DNA of 64,000 nucleotides from Callipepla californica brunnescens (Eukaryota > Chordata > Aves > Galliformes > Odontophoridae), in assembly GCA_023055505.1 (NCBI GenBank), contig JALIRH010000076.1, positions 1,624,001 through 1,688,000 on the forward strand. Direction: 5' to 3'. Positions 33,341-43,998 of this stretch are shown piece after piece. The notes under the pieces were generated by a model, which ran no database searches, was not told the origin of the DNA, and saw only the letters and a program-made list of their open reading frames with translations. Each line of letters begins with the position of its first letter. Within the stretch, counting starts at the first letter, position 1. The position numbers and the translations under genes were made by a program.

Positions 33341-36300
33341 CATCTATGAGGAGGCTATGGGGAGGATATGAGGCAGCTATGGGGTGGCTATGGGGCTGCA
33401 GTAAGGCAGGTATGGGGCAGAAATGAGGCAGCCACGGGGCAGCAGTGGGGCAGCTATGGGACAGAAGTGGGGCAGCTCTAAGGGTAGCCATGGGGCAGTT
33501 ATGGGGCAACAGTGGGGCAGGTATGGGGCGGCTATTAGGCAGCCATCAAGCAGCTATGAGGCAGTAGTGGGGCAGCTATGAGGAAGCAGTGATGGAGCTA
33601 TGGAGTAGCAGTGAGGCAGCTATAAGGAGGCTATGGGAGGCTATGGGGCAGCTATGGTGCATCAGTGAGGAAGCTATGGGGCGGCTTTGGGGCAGCATTT
33701 TGGCAGCTATGGGGCAGCAGTGGGACAGCTATGAGGAGGCTATGGGGAAGCTATGTGGCAGCAGAGAGCTAGCTATGGGGCAGCTATGAGGAGGCTAAGG
33801 GGAGGCTATGGGGCAGCTATAGAGCGCCTATGTGGCAGTAGTTGGGCAGATATAAGGCAGCAGTGGGGCAGCTATGGGGCGGGAATTAGGCAGCCATGGG
33901 GCACGTATGGGGCAGCAGTGAGGTAGCTATGGGGCAGCTATGGGTCAGCTATGAGGAGGTTATGGGGAGGCAATGGAGCAGCAGTGGGGCAGATATGGGA
34001 CGGTTATTAAGAGGCTATGTGGCAGCTATGGGGCATTAGTGGGGCAGCTATGGGGAAGTAGTGGGGCAGATATGGGGCAGCAGTGAGGCAGCTATGGGGT
34101 AGCTATGAGAAAGCTATGGGGCAGTAGTGAGGAAGTAGTGAGGCAGCTATGAGAAGGCTGTGGGGAAGCTATGGGGCAGCTATGGGGCACCAGTAAGGCA
34201 GCTATGGGGCACCAGTGAGGCAGCTATGGGGCACCAGTGAGGCAGCTATAGGGAGGCTACGGGGCAGCAGTGAGGGAGTAGAGAGTCAAATATGGGGCAT
34301 TAGTGCGGCAGCTATGGGGCATTAGTGGGGCAGTTATGAGGAGGCTATGGGGAGGCTATGGAGCAGCTATGGGGCAGCTATAGGGCAGCAGGGAGGTAAC
34401 AATGGGGCAGCAGTTGGGAAGCTATGATGAGGCTATGGTGAGTCTACGGGGCAGCTATGGTACACCAGTGAGGCAGCCATGGGGCAGCTATGGTACACCA
34501 GTGAGGCAGCCATGGGGCAGCTATGGGGCACCAATGGGACAGTTATGAGGAGGCTGTGGGGAAGCTATGGGGCAGCTATGGGGCAGCAATGAGGAGGGTA
34601 TGGAGAGGCTATGGGGCAGCTATGGTGCAACAGTGAGGCAGCTATGGGGTAGCTTTGAGGAGGCTGTGGGGAGGATATGGGGTAGATATGTGGCAACGGT
34701 GAGGTAGCTATGGGGAAGCTATGGGGCAGCAATGAGGGAGTAGTCGGTCAGCTATGGGGCATTAGTGCTGCAGCTATGGGGCCGAGTGGGGCAGTTAAGA
34801 GGAGGCTATGGGGAGGCTATGGGGCAGCTATCGGACAGCATTGAGCTAGCTTTAGAACAGCTATGAGGAGGCTATGGGGCAGATATGGGGCAGCAGTCGG
34901 GCAGCTATGGGGCGGATATGGAGCAGCAGTGGGGCAGGTATGGGGCAGTAGTAAGACAGCTATGTGGCAGCAGTGGGGCAGATATGAGGAGGCTATGAGG
35001 AGGCTATGGGGCGGCTATGAAGCAGCAGTGAGGCAGTTATGAGGCGGCTATGGGTCAGATATGTGGCAGCAGTGAAGCAGCTATGGTGCGGCTATAAGGC
35101 AGCCATGGGGCAGCTATGGGTTAGCAGTGAGTCAGCTATGGGGCAGCAGTTGGGCAGCTATGAGGAGGCTATGGGGCAGCTATGGAGCAGATTTGAAACA
35201 GCTTTGGGGCGGCTGTGGGGCAGTAGTTTGGCAGCTATGAGGCAGCAGTTGGGCAGCAGTTGGGGCAGTAGTGAGGCAGCTATGTGGCAGCTCAGGAGAG
35301 GCTATGGGGCAGCTATGGGGCATTAGTGGGGCAGCTATGGGGAAGTAGTGGGGCAGATATGGGGCAGCAGTGAGGCAGCTATGGGGTAGCTATTGGGCAG
35401 TAGTGGGGAAGCAGTGAGGCAGCTATGGGGCAGCAGTTGGGCAGCTATAAAGAGGCTATGGAGAGGCTGTGCGGCAGCTATGGTGCATCAGTGAGGAAGC
35501 TATGGGGCGTCTTTAGGGCAGCAGTTTGACAGCTATGAGGCAGTCACGGGGCAGCTATGGGACAGCAGTGGGACAGCTATGAGGAGGCTAGAGGGCAGCT
35601 ATGGGGCAGCTATGAGGAGGCTATGGGGAGGCTATGGGGCAGGTATATAGTGGCTATGTGGCAGTAGTCGGGCAGATATAAGGCATCAATGGGGCAGCAG
35701 TGGGGCAGCTATTGGGCGGCTATTAGGCAGCCATGGGGCGGCTATGGGGCAGCAGGGAGGTAGCAATGGGGCAGCAGTGGAGCAGCTATGATGAGGCTAT
35801 GGCGAGGCTCTGGGGCAGCTATGGTGCACCAGTGAGGCAGCTATTGGGTAGCTATGAAGAGGCTGTGGGGAGGCTATGGGGCAGATATGTGGCAACGTTG
35901 AGGTAGCTATTGAGAAGCTATGGGGCAGCAGTGAGGCAGTAGTGGGTCAGCTATGGGGCATTAGTGCTGCAGCTATGGGGCCGCAGTGGGGCATCTAAGA
36001 GGAAGCTATAGGGAGGCTATGGGGCAGCTATGGGGCAGCAGTGAGCTAGCTATAGAACAGCTATGAGGAGGCTATGGGGCAGCTATGGAGCAGATTTGAA
36101 ACAGCTTTGGGGCGGCTATGGGGCAGTAGTTTGGCAGCTATGAGGCAGCAGTTGGGCAGCTATGGGGCAGTAGTGAGGCAGCTATGTGGCGGCTCAGGAG
36201 AGGCTATGGGGCAGCTATGGGGCATTAGTGGGGCAGCTCTGGGGAAGTAGTGGGGCAGGTAAGGGGCAGAAGTGAGGCAGCTATGAGGTAGCTATGAGGA

Positions 36301-38780
36301 GGCTATGGGGCAGTAGTGGGGAAGCAGTGAGGCAGCTATGGGGCAGCAGTTGGGCAGCTATGAGGAGGCTATGGGGAGGCTATGGGGCAGCAGTGAGGCA
36401 GTTTTGGGGCACCAGTGAGGCAGCTATGGGGAGGCTACGGGGCAGCAGTCGGGCAGCTATGGGGCGGATATGGAGCAGCAGTGGGGCAGATATGAGGAGG
36501 CTATGAGGAGGCTATGGGGCAGCAGTGAGGCAGCTATGGGACAGGTATGAGGCACTTATCAAGCAGCTCTGGGGCAGCGGTGTGGCAGCTAAGAGGAGGC
36601 AATTGGGAGGCTATGGGGCAGCTATGAAGCAGCAGTGAGGCAGCTATGGGGCGTCTATGGGGCAGCAGTGGGGCAACTATGAGGAGACTATGGGGAGGCT
36701 ATGGGGCAGCTATTGGGCAGCAGTGAGGCAGCAATGAGGCAGCTATGAGGAGGCTATGGGAAGCCGATGAGGCAGCTATGGGGCGTCTATGGGGCAGTAG
36801 TGGGGCAGCTATTGGGCAGCTATTGGGAAGCAGTGGCAAGGCTATCGGGCGGCTATTAGGCAGCCATTGGGCACCATGGGGCAGCAGTGAGGCAGCTATG
36901 GGACGGCTATGGGGAGGCTATGGGGCAGGTATGGGGCAGCAGTGGGGCAGCTATGGAGCAGATATCGAGAGGTTATGAGGCAGCTATGGGGTGGCGATGA
37001 GGCAGACATAGGGAAGCTATGGTGGAGCAGGGAGGCAGCTATGGGGTGGCTATGGGGCAGCAGTGAGACAGCTATGGGGCAAGTATGGGGAGGCTATGGG
37101 GCAGTAATGGGGCAGCTATGGGGCGGCTATGAGGCAGCCATGGGGTACGTCTGGGGCACCAGTGAGGCAGCTATGGGGAGGCTATGGGGCAGCCATGGGG
37201 TACGTCTGGGGCACCACTGAGGCAGCTATGGGCAGCAGTGAGGCAGCTATGGGGAGGCTATGGGGCAGCAGTGAGGCAGTAGTGGGTCAGCTATGGGGCA
37301 TAAGTGCTGCAGCTATGGGGCTGCAGTGGGGCAGCTAAGAGGAAGCTATGGGGAGGCTATGGGGCAGCTATTGTGCATCAGTGAGGAAGCTACGAGGCGG
37401 CAGTGGGGCAGCAGTTTTGCAGTTATGAGGCAGCTATGGGGCAGCAGTGAGGCAGCTATGAGGAGACTATGGGGAGGCTATGGGGCAGAAGTGGGGCAGC
37501 TATGGGGTAGCCATGGGGCAGCCATCAAACGGCTATGGGGCAGCAGTGGGGCAGCTAAGAGGAGGCTATGGACCAGCTATGGGGCGGCTACAAGGCAGCC
37601 ATGGGGCAACTATGGGGAAGCAGTGAGAGAGCTATGAGGAGGCTATGGGTAGGCTATAGGGCAGGTATTGGACAGCTATGAGGCAGCCATGGTGCAGCTA
37701 TGGGGCAGCAGTGGGGCAGCAATGGGGCGGCTATTAGGCAGCCATGGGGTGGCAATGGGACACCAGTGAGACATCTATGGGGTGGATATGTAGCAGCAGT
37801 GGGGCAGGTATGGGGCAGTAGTGGGGTAGCTATGAGGAGGCTACGGGGCAACTATGGGGCAGCAGAGAGGCAGCGATGGGACAGGTATGAGGAGGCTATG
37901 GGGAGACTACGGGGCAGCTATGAAGCTGCAGTGAGGCAGCTATGGGGCGGCTATGGGGAGGCTATGGGGCAGCTATGGAAAAGCTATGAGGCAAGCATGG
38001 GGCTGCAGTTGGGCAGCTCTGGGGCCGCATTGAGGAAGCTATGGGGCAGCTCCGAGGAGCCTATGCAGCAGCTATGGAGCGGCTATGAGGCAGCTATGGG
38101 GCAGGTATGAGGCAGCCATGGGGCGGCTGTGGGGCAGCAGTGAGGCAGCTATGAAGAGGCTATGGGGAGGCTATGGGGCAGCAGTGGGGCAGCTACGGGG
38201 CGGCTATGAGGCAGCCATTGGGCATCTAAGGGGCAGCAGTGGGGCAGCTATAAAGAGGCTATGGGGAGGCTATGGGGCAGCTATGGTGCATCAGTGAGGA
38301 AGCTATGGGGCGTCAATGGGGCAGCAGTTTGACAGCTATGAGGCAGCCACGGGGCAGCTATGGGGCAGCAGTGGGACAGCTATGAGGAGGCTATAGGGCA
38401 GCTATGGGGCAGCTCTGAGGAGGCTATGGGGAGGCTATGGAGCAGCTATGGGGCAGCAGTGAGGAAGCTATGGGGTGGCTATGGGGCGGCTATGAGGCAG
38501 CTATGGGGTAGCAGTGGGGCAGCTATGATGAGGCTATGGCGAGGCTCTGGGGCAGCTATGGTGCACCAGTGAGGCAGCTATTGGGTAGCTGTGAGGAGGC
38601 TGTGGGGAGGCTATGGGGCAGATATGCGGCAACGGTGAGGCAGCTATTGGGAAGCTATGGGGCAGCAGTGAGGCAGTAGTGGGTCAGCGATGGGGCAGCA
38701 GTGAGGCAGCTATGGGGCTGAAGTGGGGCATCTAAGAGGAAGCTATGGCGAGGCTATGGGGCAGCTATGGGGCAGCAATC
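33341..38780. repeat. GCAGCTATGGGG minisatellite, right part
   Basis: The same 11-12-bp units continue for 5.4 kb up to the truncated end of the ENS-like provirus. Higher-order duplications are visible. GAGCAGATTTGAAACAGC recurs at 35185 and 36088 (903 bp) with matching neighbours. The word GATGAGGCTATGGCGAGGCTC recurs near 35787 and 38525, in matching contexts. GCCATGGGGTACGTCTGGGGC is tandem at about 37137 and 37191. No gene is seen. Confidence 0.95.
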
Positions 38781-39476
38781 GGGCTTTCCCACAAAGCGAC
38801 ACAATCCATCTGTGAACAGGGCGTATCTCTTTTCATCTTCTGTTAGTTCATTATATGGTGAGGCTTCTTTAGCACGTGACACCTCCTCTGCTGGTGTTGT
38901 TCCAAACTTTTTACCTTCAGGCCAGTCCATGATCACCTCCAGGATTCCTGAACGGTTGGGGTTCCCCATCCGAGCTCGCTGTGTAATCAGCGCAATCCAC
39001 TTACTCCAAGTGGCATCAGTAGCATGATGGGTAGAGGGAACTGTTCCTTTAAACATCCAGTTCAGTACTGGCAGTCGAGGTGCCAGAAGGAGCTGCGTTT
39101 CGGTACCGATTACTTCAGAAGCAGCTCGAACCCCCTGATATGCGGCTAAGATCTCCTTCTCAGTTGGAGTGTAGCGCTCCTCAGACCCCCTGTATGCTCG
39201 ACTCCAGAAACCAAGGGGTCGGCCTCGGGTCTCTCCAGAAGCTCTTTGCCACAAACTCCAAGTGGGACCTTCCTTTCCAGCAGCAGTGTAGAGGATGTTC
39301 TTTACATCCTGTCCCGTCCGCACTGGCCCCAGGGCCACGGCACGGGCTATCTCCTGCTTCATTTGCTCAAAAGCCTGCTGCTGCTCAGGGCCCCACACAA
39401 AATCATTCTTCTTCCAGAGGTCACCTGATAAAGGGGGCTCACAATGAGGCTGTAGTTTGGAACATGCAGTCTCCAA
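38754..39476 (-). pseudogene. pol: RT C-terminal part and start of RNase H (ERV-2)
   Basis: The frame continues the reverse transcriptase after a frameshift near 39430. It covers the connection domain (WGPEQQQAFEQMKQ, then ILYTAAGKEG) and reaches FTDG, the start of the RNase H active site, before running into minisatellite at about 38781. The last residues before the stop are repeat-encoded. The RNase H domain is therefore almost wholly missing. The frame offset from the upstream RT is one codon position, consistent with a small indel. Confidence 0.8.
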
Positions 39477-40336
39477 AATCCCACTACACCCAGAAAAGCT
39501 TGGCTCTCTGTCTTACTGGTGGGTGGAGACATGGCAGTAATTTTGTCAATCCCATCTGTTGGGATGTGACGACGTCCATCTTGCCACTTTATGCCTAGGA
39601 ACTGAATTTCTTGTGCAGGTCCTTTCACTTTGCTTCGCTTAATAGCGAAGCCAGCTCGCAGGAGGATCTGTATTATTGTCTCTCCTTTCTTAAAAACTTC
39701 CTCTGCTGTATTGCCCCATACAGCAATATCATCGATGTACTGCAGATGCTCAGGAGCAGCACCCTGTTCCAATGCAGTTTGGATCAACCCATGGCAAATG
39801 GTTGGGCTGTGCTTCCACCCCTGGGGCAAACGGTTCCAGGTGTACTGAACGCCTCTCCAGGTGAAGGCAAACTGTGGCCTGCATTCTGTGGCCAAGGGAA
39901 TTGAAAAGAAGGCGTTAGCAATGTCAATGGTGGCATACCACTTGGCTGCTTTTGACTCCAGTTCATACTGGAGTTGAAGCATGTCTGGCACAGCAGCACT
40001 CAGTGGAGGTGTGACTTCGTTCAGGCCACGGTAATCTACCGTCAACCTCCATTCTCCGTTGGCTTTACGCACTGGCCATATGGGGCTGTTAAACGGGGAG
40101 TGAGTTTTGCTGATCACTCCCTGGCTCTCTAGCTGACGAATCAGATGATGAATGGGGAGCAAGGAATCCCTGTTGGTGCGGTACTGCCGTCTGTGCACCG
40201 TTTTTGTAGCAATTGGTACCTGTTGCTCCTCCACTTGTAGCAACCCCACAACAGATGGATCTTCTGACAGGCCAGGTAAAACAGATAGTTGCTTAATGCT
40301 ATCTGTGTCCACAGTAGCTATTCCAAAAGCCCATCG
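39359..40336 (-). pseudogene. pol: Reverse transcriptase (ERV-2)
   Basis: This is a well preserved RT palm and fingers region of about 300 residues. Visible motifs are a WRLTVDYRGLNEVT block, FAFTWRGVQYTWNRLPQGW, and the catalytic YIDD in HLQYIDDIAVWG, followed by FLGIKW. YIDD in place of YMDD is found in some retroelement groups. The stretch is in the same frame as the protease and separated from it by an amber TAG at 40337-40339. It ends by frameshift near 39430 and the similarity goes on in the next frame. Confidence 0.85.
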
Positions 40337-40339
40337 CTA

Positions 40340-40576
40340 CCCCTTGGGATCCTTAAAGTGCCCCCTTCTGAGATAGTCTATACCAAGTATGCGTGGGGCC
40401 CCCTGTCCAATCACTATAAGATGCTTCTGCCAGTCTTTACCCGTGAGGCTTATTTCTGCCTCCAGCACAGACAATTCCTGAAAGCCGCCAGTCACTCCAG
40501 AGAGATGAATCAATTCTGCCCCTTTATAACTTGAAGGCGTTAGAGTACATTGTGCACCAGTATCCACCAGTGCCTC
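40340..40576 (-). pseudogene. pro: Retroviral aspartic protease (ERV-2)
   Basis: The minus strand encodes VDTGAQCTLTP, the aspartic protease active-site loop, with a following GAPRILGIDYLRR block typical of the C-terminal part. It is bounded by amber stops on both sides in one frame (TAG at 40577-40579 just before it and TAG at 40337-40339 after it). The protease cuts viral polyproteins. Here it could be made only by readthrough, or the stops are decay. Confidence 0.75.
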
Positions 40577-40771
40577 CTATTTCTGTGGGTTTGATGTGCC
40601 AGGCCACCGAATCCACACAGTCCAATACACTCTATTATCCCTCTCCCTCCTCTGGCTGAGGGCAGGGCCCCTCTATTCATTACCTGTAGTGACGGGAACA
40701 ACTTCGCTGGTAGTTGGTCTGTGTTGTAATTCTCTCACCCGTACTCGCAGTGCAGGGGTGGGTTTTTGATG

Positions 40772-41848
40772 TCATTCCTTCATATCTTCTCCATTTGCAC
40801 GTAAGTAACTCCACAAAGCCGCACGCGACATGAAGTTAGTGAAGTTAGTGCTGTCATTTGCTCGAGCAGGATGGCGTTTGCTTCTGATAGCTGCAACCGA
40901 TTCAACCCTATCAATCAGTTGGGATAATTTTCCCAGTATATCTTCCATTTGTCCTTCTAACTTTGATATGGCTGAAATGGACGCGTATGGCAGCGGAAAT
41001 TTTTGTTTGAAGTTTTGAAGTGTAAGAATTAGTTCAAAAACTGGGGGTTTTCTGTCTTGGTCCTCATATCTGTTGAACGTTGTCACTAGTGTACCGGCGT
41101 ACCTTTCTGGTGCTGACTTTGAAAGCTTCTGACATATTTCGGGTGTACTCCTTACTTTCTCCGGATCATGGTCCCGATCGTCAGGATCAAAGGTGGGATC
41201 ATACAGCATTTCCGCCACAGCTGTTTCTCTCAAATACTGGATGCCTTCCTCAATAGTTTTCCACCTTTTCACTTTAGGTGCCAGGTCACTCTTGTAGGGA
41301 TATCTTTCCCTCACAGCTACTAGCATTCGTTGCCAGAGGCTGGCGATTCCATCCATATACCTGCTGATTCCTCTGTCGACAGCCGGATCTCGGGCAATGT
41401 TTCCTAGTTGGCGAGCTTCGTTACTATCAAGGGACACACTGTTGGCCCGGTTGTCCCAACACCGAAGCAACCAAGTGACAATACTCTCATCTGGACGTCG
41501 AATAAACTCCTTTCTTGAGCCTTGGATCTCAGACATTTTCACGGGCCAACGAAACGTCGTAACTTTAACTTTCTCTTCACCTTCATCATCACTTTCTTCT
41601 CCATGTCTCTCACTTTTCTTTGTTGCCTTTCTCGATGGTGATGGGGTTGTGGCCACCCCCTCACCTATATCTTCCTCTTCTTTCGGCACCTCTTCTTTGC
41701 GTTCTAGGCGCGAGGACACACGTTTCCATTTCTTGCCTTCCACAGGGGCAATTGACTTTGATACTGGTGCTTCCTTTGGCTGGTCAGGTGTGAGCGGGAG
41801 GTTTTCCTCTTTGGTTTGGGCCTCAGTTTGGACACTCTCTCTCTTCAT
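40772..41848 (-). CDS. Gag-like / ENS-1 (ERNI)-like protein, 358 aa
   Basis: An intact frame starts at ATG 41848 and ends in TGA at 40772-40774. The N-terminal 90 residues are highly charged, rich in Glu and Lys with acidic clusters (EEVPKEEEDIGE, EESDDEGEEK). The rest looks like a capsid-type helical domain (RPDESIVTWLLRCWDNRA, DRGISRYMDGIASLWQRML). A C-terminal stretch before ANDSTNFTNF could form a coiled coil (LEGQMEDILGKLSQLIDRV). No CCHC zinc knuckle is seen. The composition and the DDRDHDPEKV segment fit my memory of chicken ENS-1/ERNI, a Gag-derived protein expressed in early embryos, but I could not align it. The intact frame contrasts with the broken pol next to it. Confidence 0.6.
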   Translation of the reverse strand: MKRESVQTEAQTKEENLPLTPDQPKEAPVSKSIAPVEGKKWKRVSSRLERKEEVPKEEEDIGEGVATTPSPSRKATKKSERHGEESDDEGEEKVKVTTFRWPVKMSEIQGSRKEFIRRPDESIVTWLLRCWDNRANSVSLDSNEARQLGNIARDPAVDRGISRYMDGIASLWQRMLVAVRERYPYKSDLAPKVKRWKTIEEGIQYLRETAVAEMLYDPTFDPDDRDHDPEKVRSTPEICQKLSKSAPERYAGTLVTTFNRYEDQDRKPPVFELILTLQNFKQKFPLPYASISAISKLEGQMEDILGKLSQLIDRVESVAAIRSKRHPARANDSTNFTNFMSRAALWSYLRANGEDMKE

Positions 41849-42012
41849 AATAGTATATAAACCTCAGTAAGCATAGGCCAAGCCCCAAATAAGTGTTCCA
41901 CCTCAGATCTTTCTGAGCCGCAGCACCCTTTACTCAGATACAGGCCTAGCTCCTCAGGATCCTGCAATTGTTCAGGAGAAAAATCCCATGACACCGGGTG
42001 TCCCCATCCTTC

Positions 42013-42429
42013 TCATTTCTTTCCTAAAACTCTCCACTCTCCCTGCCATTCAACATTCTCTGTTTCTGGGAGAAGCTTCCTGCACATGATGTAAAGTGCT
42101 ACTACATGCAGGAGGACTAATATCCCAATTATTAACACCATCCCTAAGCTGTGATCTTGAAAATTCATAAAAAACTGAGAGGGGAACCTGGATACCCATT
42201 CAAACATCACATGGTTCGTTAACATGTTATCCTTTGTTCCATTAGCTGGGGTGCCCTGGGATCTGGCAGGTTCCTCTATCATTGCTTTTAATTTATCATA
42301 CAGGGACCAGACCCAATGGAACAGAATGGCAAACTTAACCAAGTTCCAGTACGTTTTGAGCATTAAGAGGGAAAAAGCGGTGAAGTACAATCCCTGTAAG
42401 GGCAGTTTTAACAGAAACAGAAAAGACAT
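42013..42429 (-). CDS. Leader membrane protein between LTR and gag, 138 aa, unknown
   Basis: An intact frame starts at ATG 42429, just after an A-rich stretch, and ends at 42013. It lies between the primer binding site and the Gag-like gene, where retroviruses normally have an untranslated leader. Residues 1-45 are strongly hydrophobic (KLPLQGLYFTAFSLLML then NLVKFAILFHWVW). The middle is polar, with an NGT glycosylation motif. A second membrane segment (GMVLIIGILVLLHVVALYIM) is followed by CRKLLPETE, a basic then acidic tail. The layout suggests a protein with two membrane passes, or a signal anchor plus anchor as in a small envelope-derived protein. I do not recognise it. Confidence 0.5.
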   Translation of the reverse strand: MSFLFLLKLPLQGLYFTAFSLLMLKTYWNLVKFAILFHWVWSLYDKLKAMIEEPARSQGTPANGTKDNMLTNHVMFEWVSRFPSQFFMNFQDHSLGMVLIIGILVLLHVVALYIMCRKLLPETENVEWQGEWRVLGKK

Positions 42430-42640
42430 CTTTTTATTATTATTTTTTTTTTTTTCTTGTACTAAAACAATCTGGCAGTACCCAAAAGAAGTTTACAGAT
42501 ATCCCAAAACAACTGACAGTACACCCGGACTTCAAGGTCGTGTTTTGCTGTACAGCACTTGCAGTACAGATAAGCTTGTTAACAACAGACAGAGATGTAC
42601 TCTAAAAGTTTGTCTCTGTCTGGCTAAGGCAGCTGGTTGT

Positions 42641-42658
42641 GTCCCACGTTGGGCGCCA
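42641..42658 (-). promoter_or_regulatory. Primer binding site, tRNA-Lys type
   Basis: On the minus strand the 18 bases read TGGCGCCCAACGTGGGAC, five bases after the LTR end. This matches the 3' end of the tRNA-Lys(1,2) type used by several retroviruses, with one difference near its 3' side from the form I remember. It fixes the orientation of the provirus. Confidence 0.85.
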
Positions 42659-42663
42659 AAAAT

Positions 42664-42905
42664 GTCAGGGGTTTGTGAGCCGGTTCAGCCCGGCCCTGCG
42701 ACAACCGAGGAAGGAGACCCACAGGCCCACACCCCGGACAAGGGGAAGGGGGAAAGGGAAAAAGGGAGATAAGCCCCAAAACAAAACAGCGGCAACGATC
42801 TGAGGGGGAAAAGCTAATTTACTAAATAAGACATCAGGAAGTAAATAACACAGTATAATGCAATACAATTTGGAATTAAGCCCAATGAATCAAACAAAAC
42901 GAGTA

Positions 42906-42944
<39 letters not shown>

Positions 42945-43205
42945 GTGCCTGATAAACCGAAGGCCTTGCGCTAACGCTGAAGGCGGACGGCAGCGAGCAC
43001 CCACTCCTAAGTGATCCTAGAGGAAAGAGAGAATGTCCCGTGACCGCAGAGAGTTTTTATCTGTTCCCTCTGAGCGGAAAACACGTGAAAAAATACAAAG
43101 CATTGCCAAGTCCTCTGGGGAATGTAGTTTTCTCCCTGACTCCCAATGCACCACATGATGCCATGATGTGGAATACCAGTACCAAAAAATCATAAAACCA
43201 TGACA
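42664..43205 (-). mobile_element. 5' LTR of ERV-2 (542 bp)
   Basis: On the plus strand it runs from TGTCAGGGG to CCATGACA; on the minus strand it starts TGTCATGGTTTTATG. It is the same family as the solo LTR at 11342-11915. It contains a long GA microsatellite at about 42908-42941 that the solo LTR lacks, while the solo LTR has extra bases elsewhere. A TATA-like AGATAAAAACTC lies at about 43053-43064 on the minus strand. The other side (43206) is an antisense CR1 fragment, so the virus inserted into CR1. Confidence 0.85.
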
Positions 43206-43740
43206 CTTCCTTACGGTCTTTTTTGTAGATGGGAGTCACATCGGCAAGCCTCCAATCTTGTGGGACCTCTCCAGATGACCAGGAATGCTGATAGATGACA
43301 GAAAGCGGCTTGGCAATCACCTCTGCCAGCTCCCTCAGCACCCTTGGTTGGATCCCATCTGGTCCCATGGACTTGCGGCAGTTCAGATGGAGGAGCAGGT
43401 CTCTGACTGTCTCTGCTAGGATCACAGGGGGTGTATGATGCGCTTCGTCCCAGACTTCCAGGTCAGGGCAAAAAGTATCCTGAGTTAACTGATCTGTCTA
43501 TTGAAGAGAGACGTGAAGAAGGCATTGAGAACCTCAGCCTTTTCCTTATCCTCTGTGGTTCCATTCCCTGCCGCATCAAGTAAAGGAGAGAAATTCTCCT
43601 TAGTTCTTTTACTGTTAATATATTTGTAAAAGGATTTTTTGCTCTGCTTTACTGCAGTAGCCAGTCTAAGTTGGAGCTGGGCTTTTGCATTTCTAATTTC
43701 CTGCCTGTATTGGAGGGGAGCAGAGGCTTGCTTTAAATGT
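43206..43740 (-). mobile_element. CR1-type LINE fragment, reverse transcriptase part
   Basis: On the minus strand the translated piece includes RKSMGPDGIQPRVLRELAE and SWSSGEVPQDWRLADVTP, the N-terminal part of a CR1 non-LTR reverse transcriptase. Further upstream on that strand a run with TATAVKQSKK-like, INSKR and NAFFTSLF-type words in shifted frames extends the match to about 43725. It is a fragment without 5' or 3' ends, cut at 43205 by the ENS-like LTR. CR1 is the main LINE of birds and reptiles, which supports the assignment of the host. Confidence 0.85.
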
Positions 43741-43899
43741 GGAGTAAGGAAGGAAAGGATGGAGAAGGATCTTGTGAACTGAGGTGGGAAGTGGGTATTT
43801 AGTCATTGGAAAGCCATTTTGAACTTTTACTACCTGAACGCTGTACATTTTGGGTTAGTCTTCCTTAACTTTCTGTTGGACTTCTTGTTTTTCAATCAG
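43741..43899. other. Intron-like sequence before XPO1-like exon A
   Basis: AT-rich unique DNA ending in a polypyrimidine stretch and TTTTTCAATCAG, a good splice acceptor. No earlier XPO1 exon is found between the CR1 fragment and this acceptor. Confidence 0.5.
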
Positions 43900-43998
43900 G
43901 TGCATCCGTTCTGTGGAGCAGTAGGATACGTGGTTGGGGCGCAGACAGACCGGACTGTACAGGAGCATCTGATAGAAAAACACATGCAGGCAACAAAA
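43900..43998 (+). pseudogene. XPO1-like exon A (33 codons)
   Basis: The exon follows the acceptor TTTTTCAATCAG and encodes AVGYVVGAQTDRTVQEHLIE near its middle, matching the exportin-1 (CRM1) HEAT-repeat region around two thirds along the protein. It ends in AAAA before a GTCAGA donor. Compared with exportin-1 as I remember it, about a dozen codons between EKHM and QATK are missing, without a frameshift. Exportin-1 is the nuclear export receptor for leucine-rich export signals. The first seven residues do not look like XPO1 and may be recruited intron sequence. I label the locus as a partial paralogue because most of the gene is absent. Confidence 0.8.

Larger units (their letters stand above)
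38781..43205 (-). mobile_element. ENS-like endogenous retrovirus, truncated in RNase H (ERV-2)
   Basis: Read on the minus strand, the order is 5' LTR (43205-42664), tRNA-Lys-type primer site, a leader frame for a small membrane protein, a Gag-like gene, protease, reverse transcriptase and the start of RNase H. The element stops at about 38781, where the minisatellite begins. No envelope, polypurine tract or 3' LTR is present. The LTR and the Gag-like protein resemble what I recall of the chicken ENS-1/ERNI family, a retroviral family known for LTR activity in early embryos. That identification is from memory. Confidence 0.85.

Noticed and set aside
32651..33509. Minus-strand frames of 230 and 189 residues across the CpG island
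   Set aside because: High GC makes stops rare; only the short 32819-32894 part shows start, splice and natural peptide signs.
28350..38572. Met-Gly-Gln-Leu-Trp-Gly frames, up to 136 residues
   Set aside because: Product of the GCAGCTATGGG unit; same peptide in many places and frames.
39080..41870. Plus-strand frames of 172, 97, 81 and 157 residues
   Set aside because: They lie opposite the pol, protease and Gag-like genes of ERV-2, whose minus-strand reading has clear motifs.
42224..42772. Plus-strand 182-residue frame over the LTR and leader
   Set aside because: It overlaps the primer site and LTR in antisense and has no recognisable domain.
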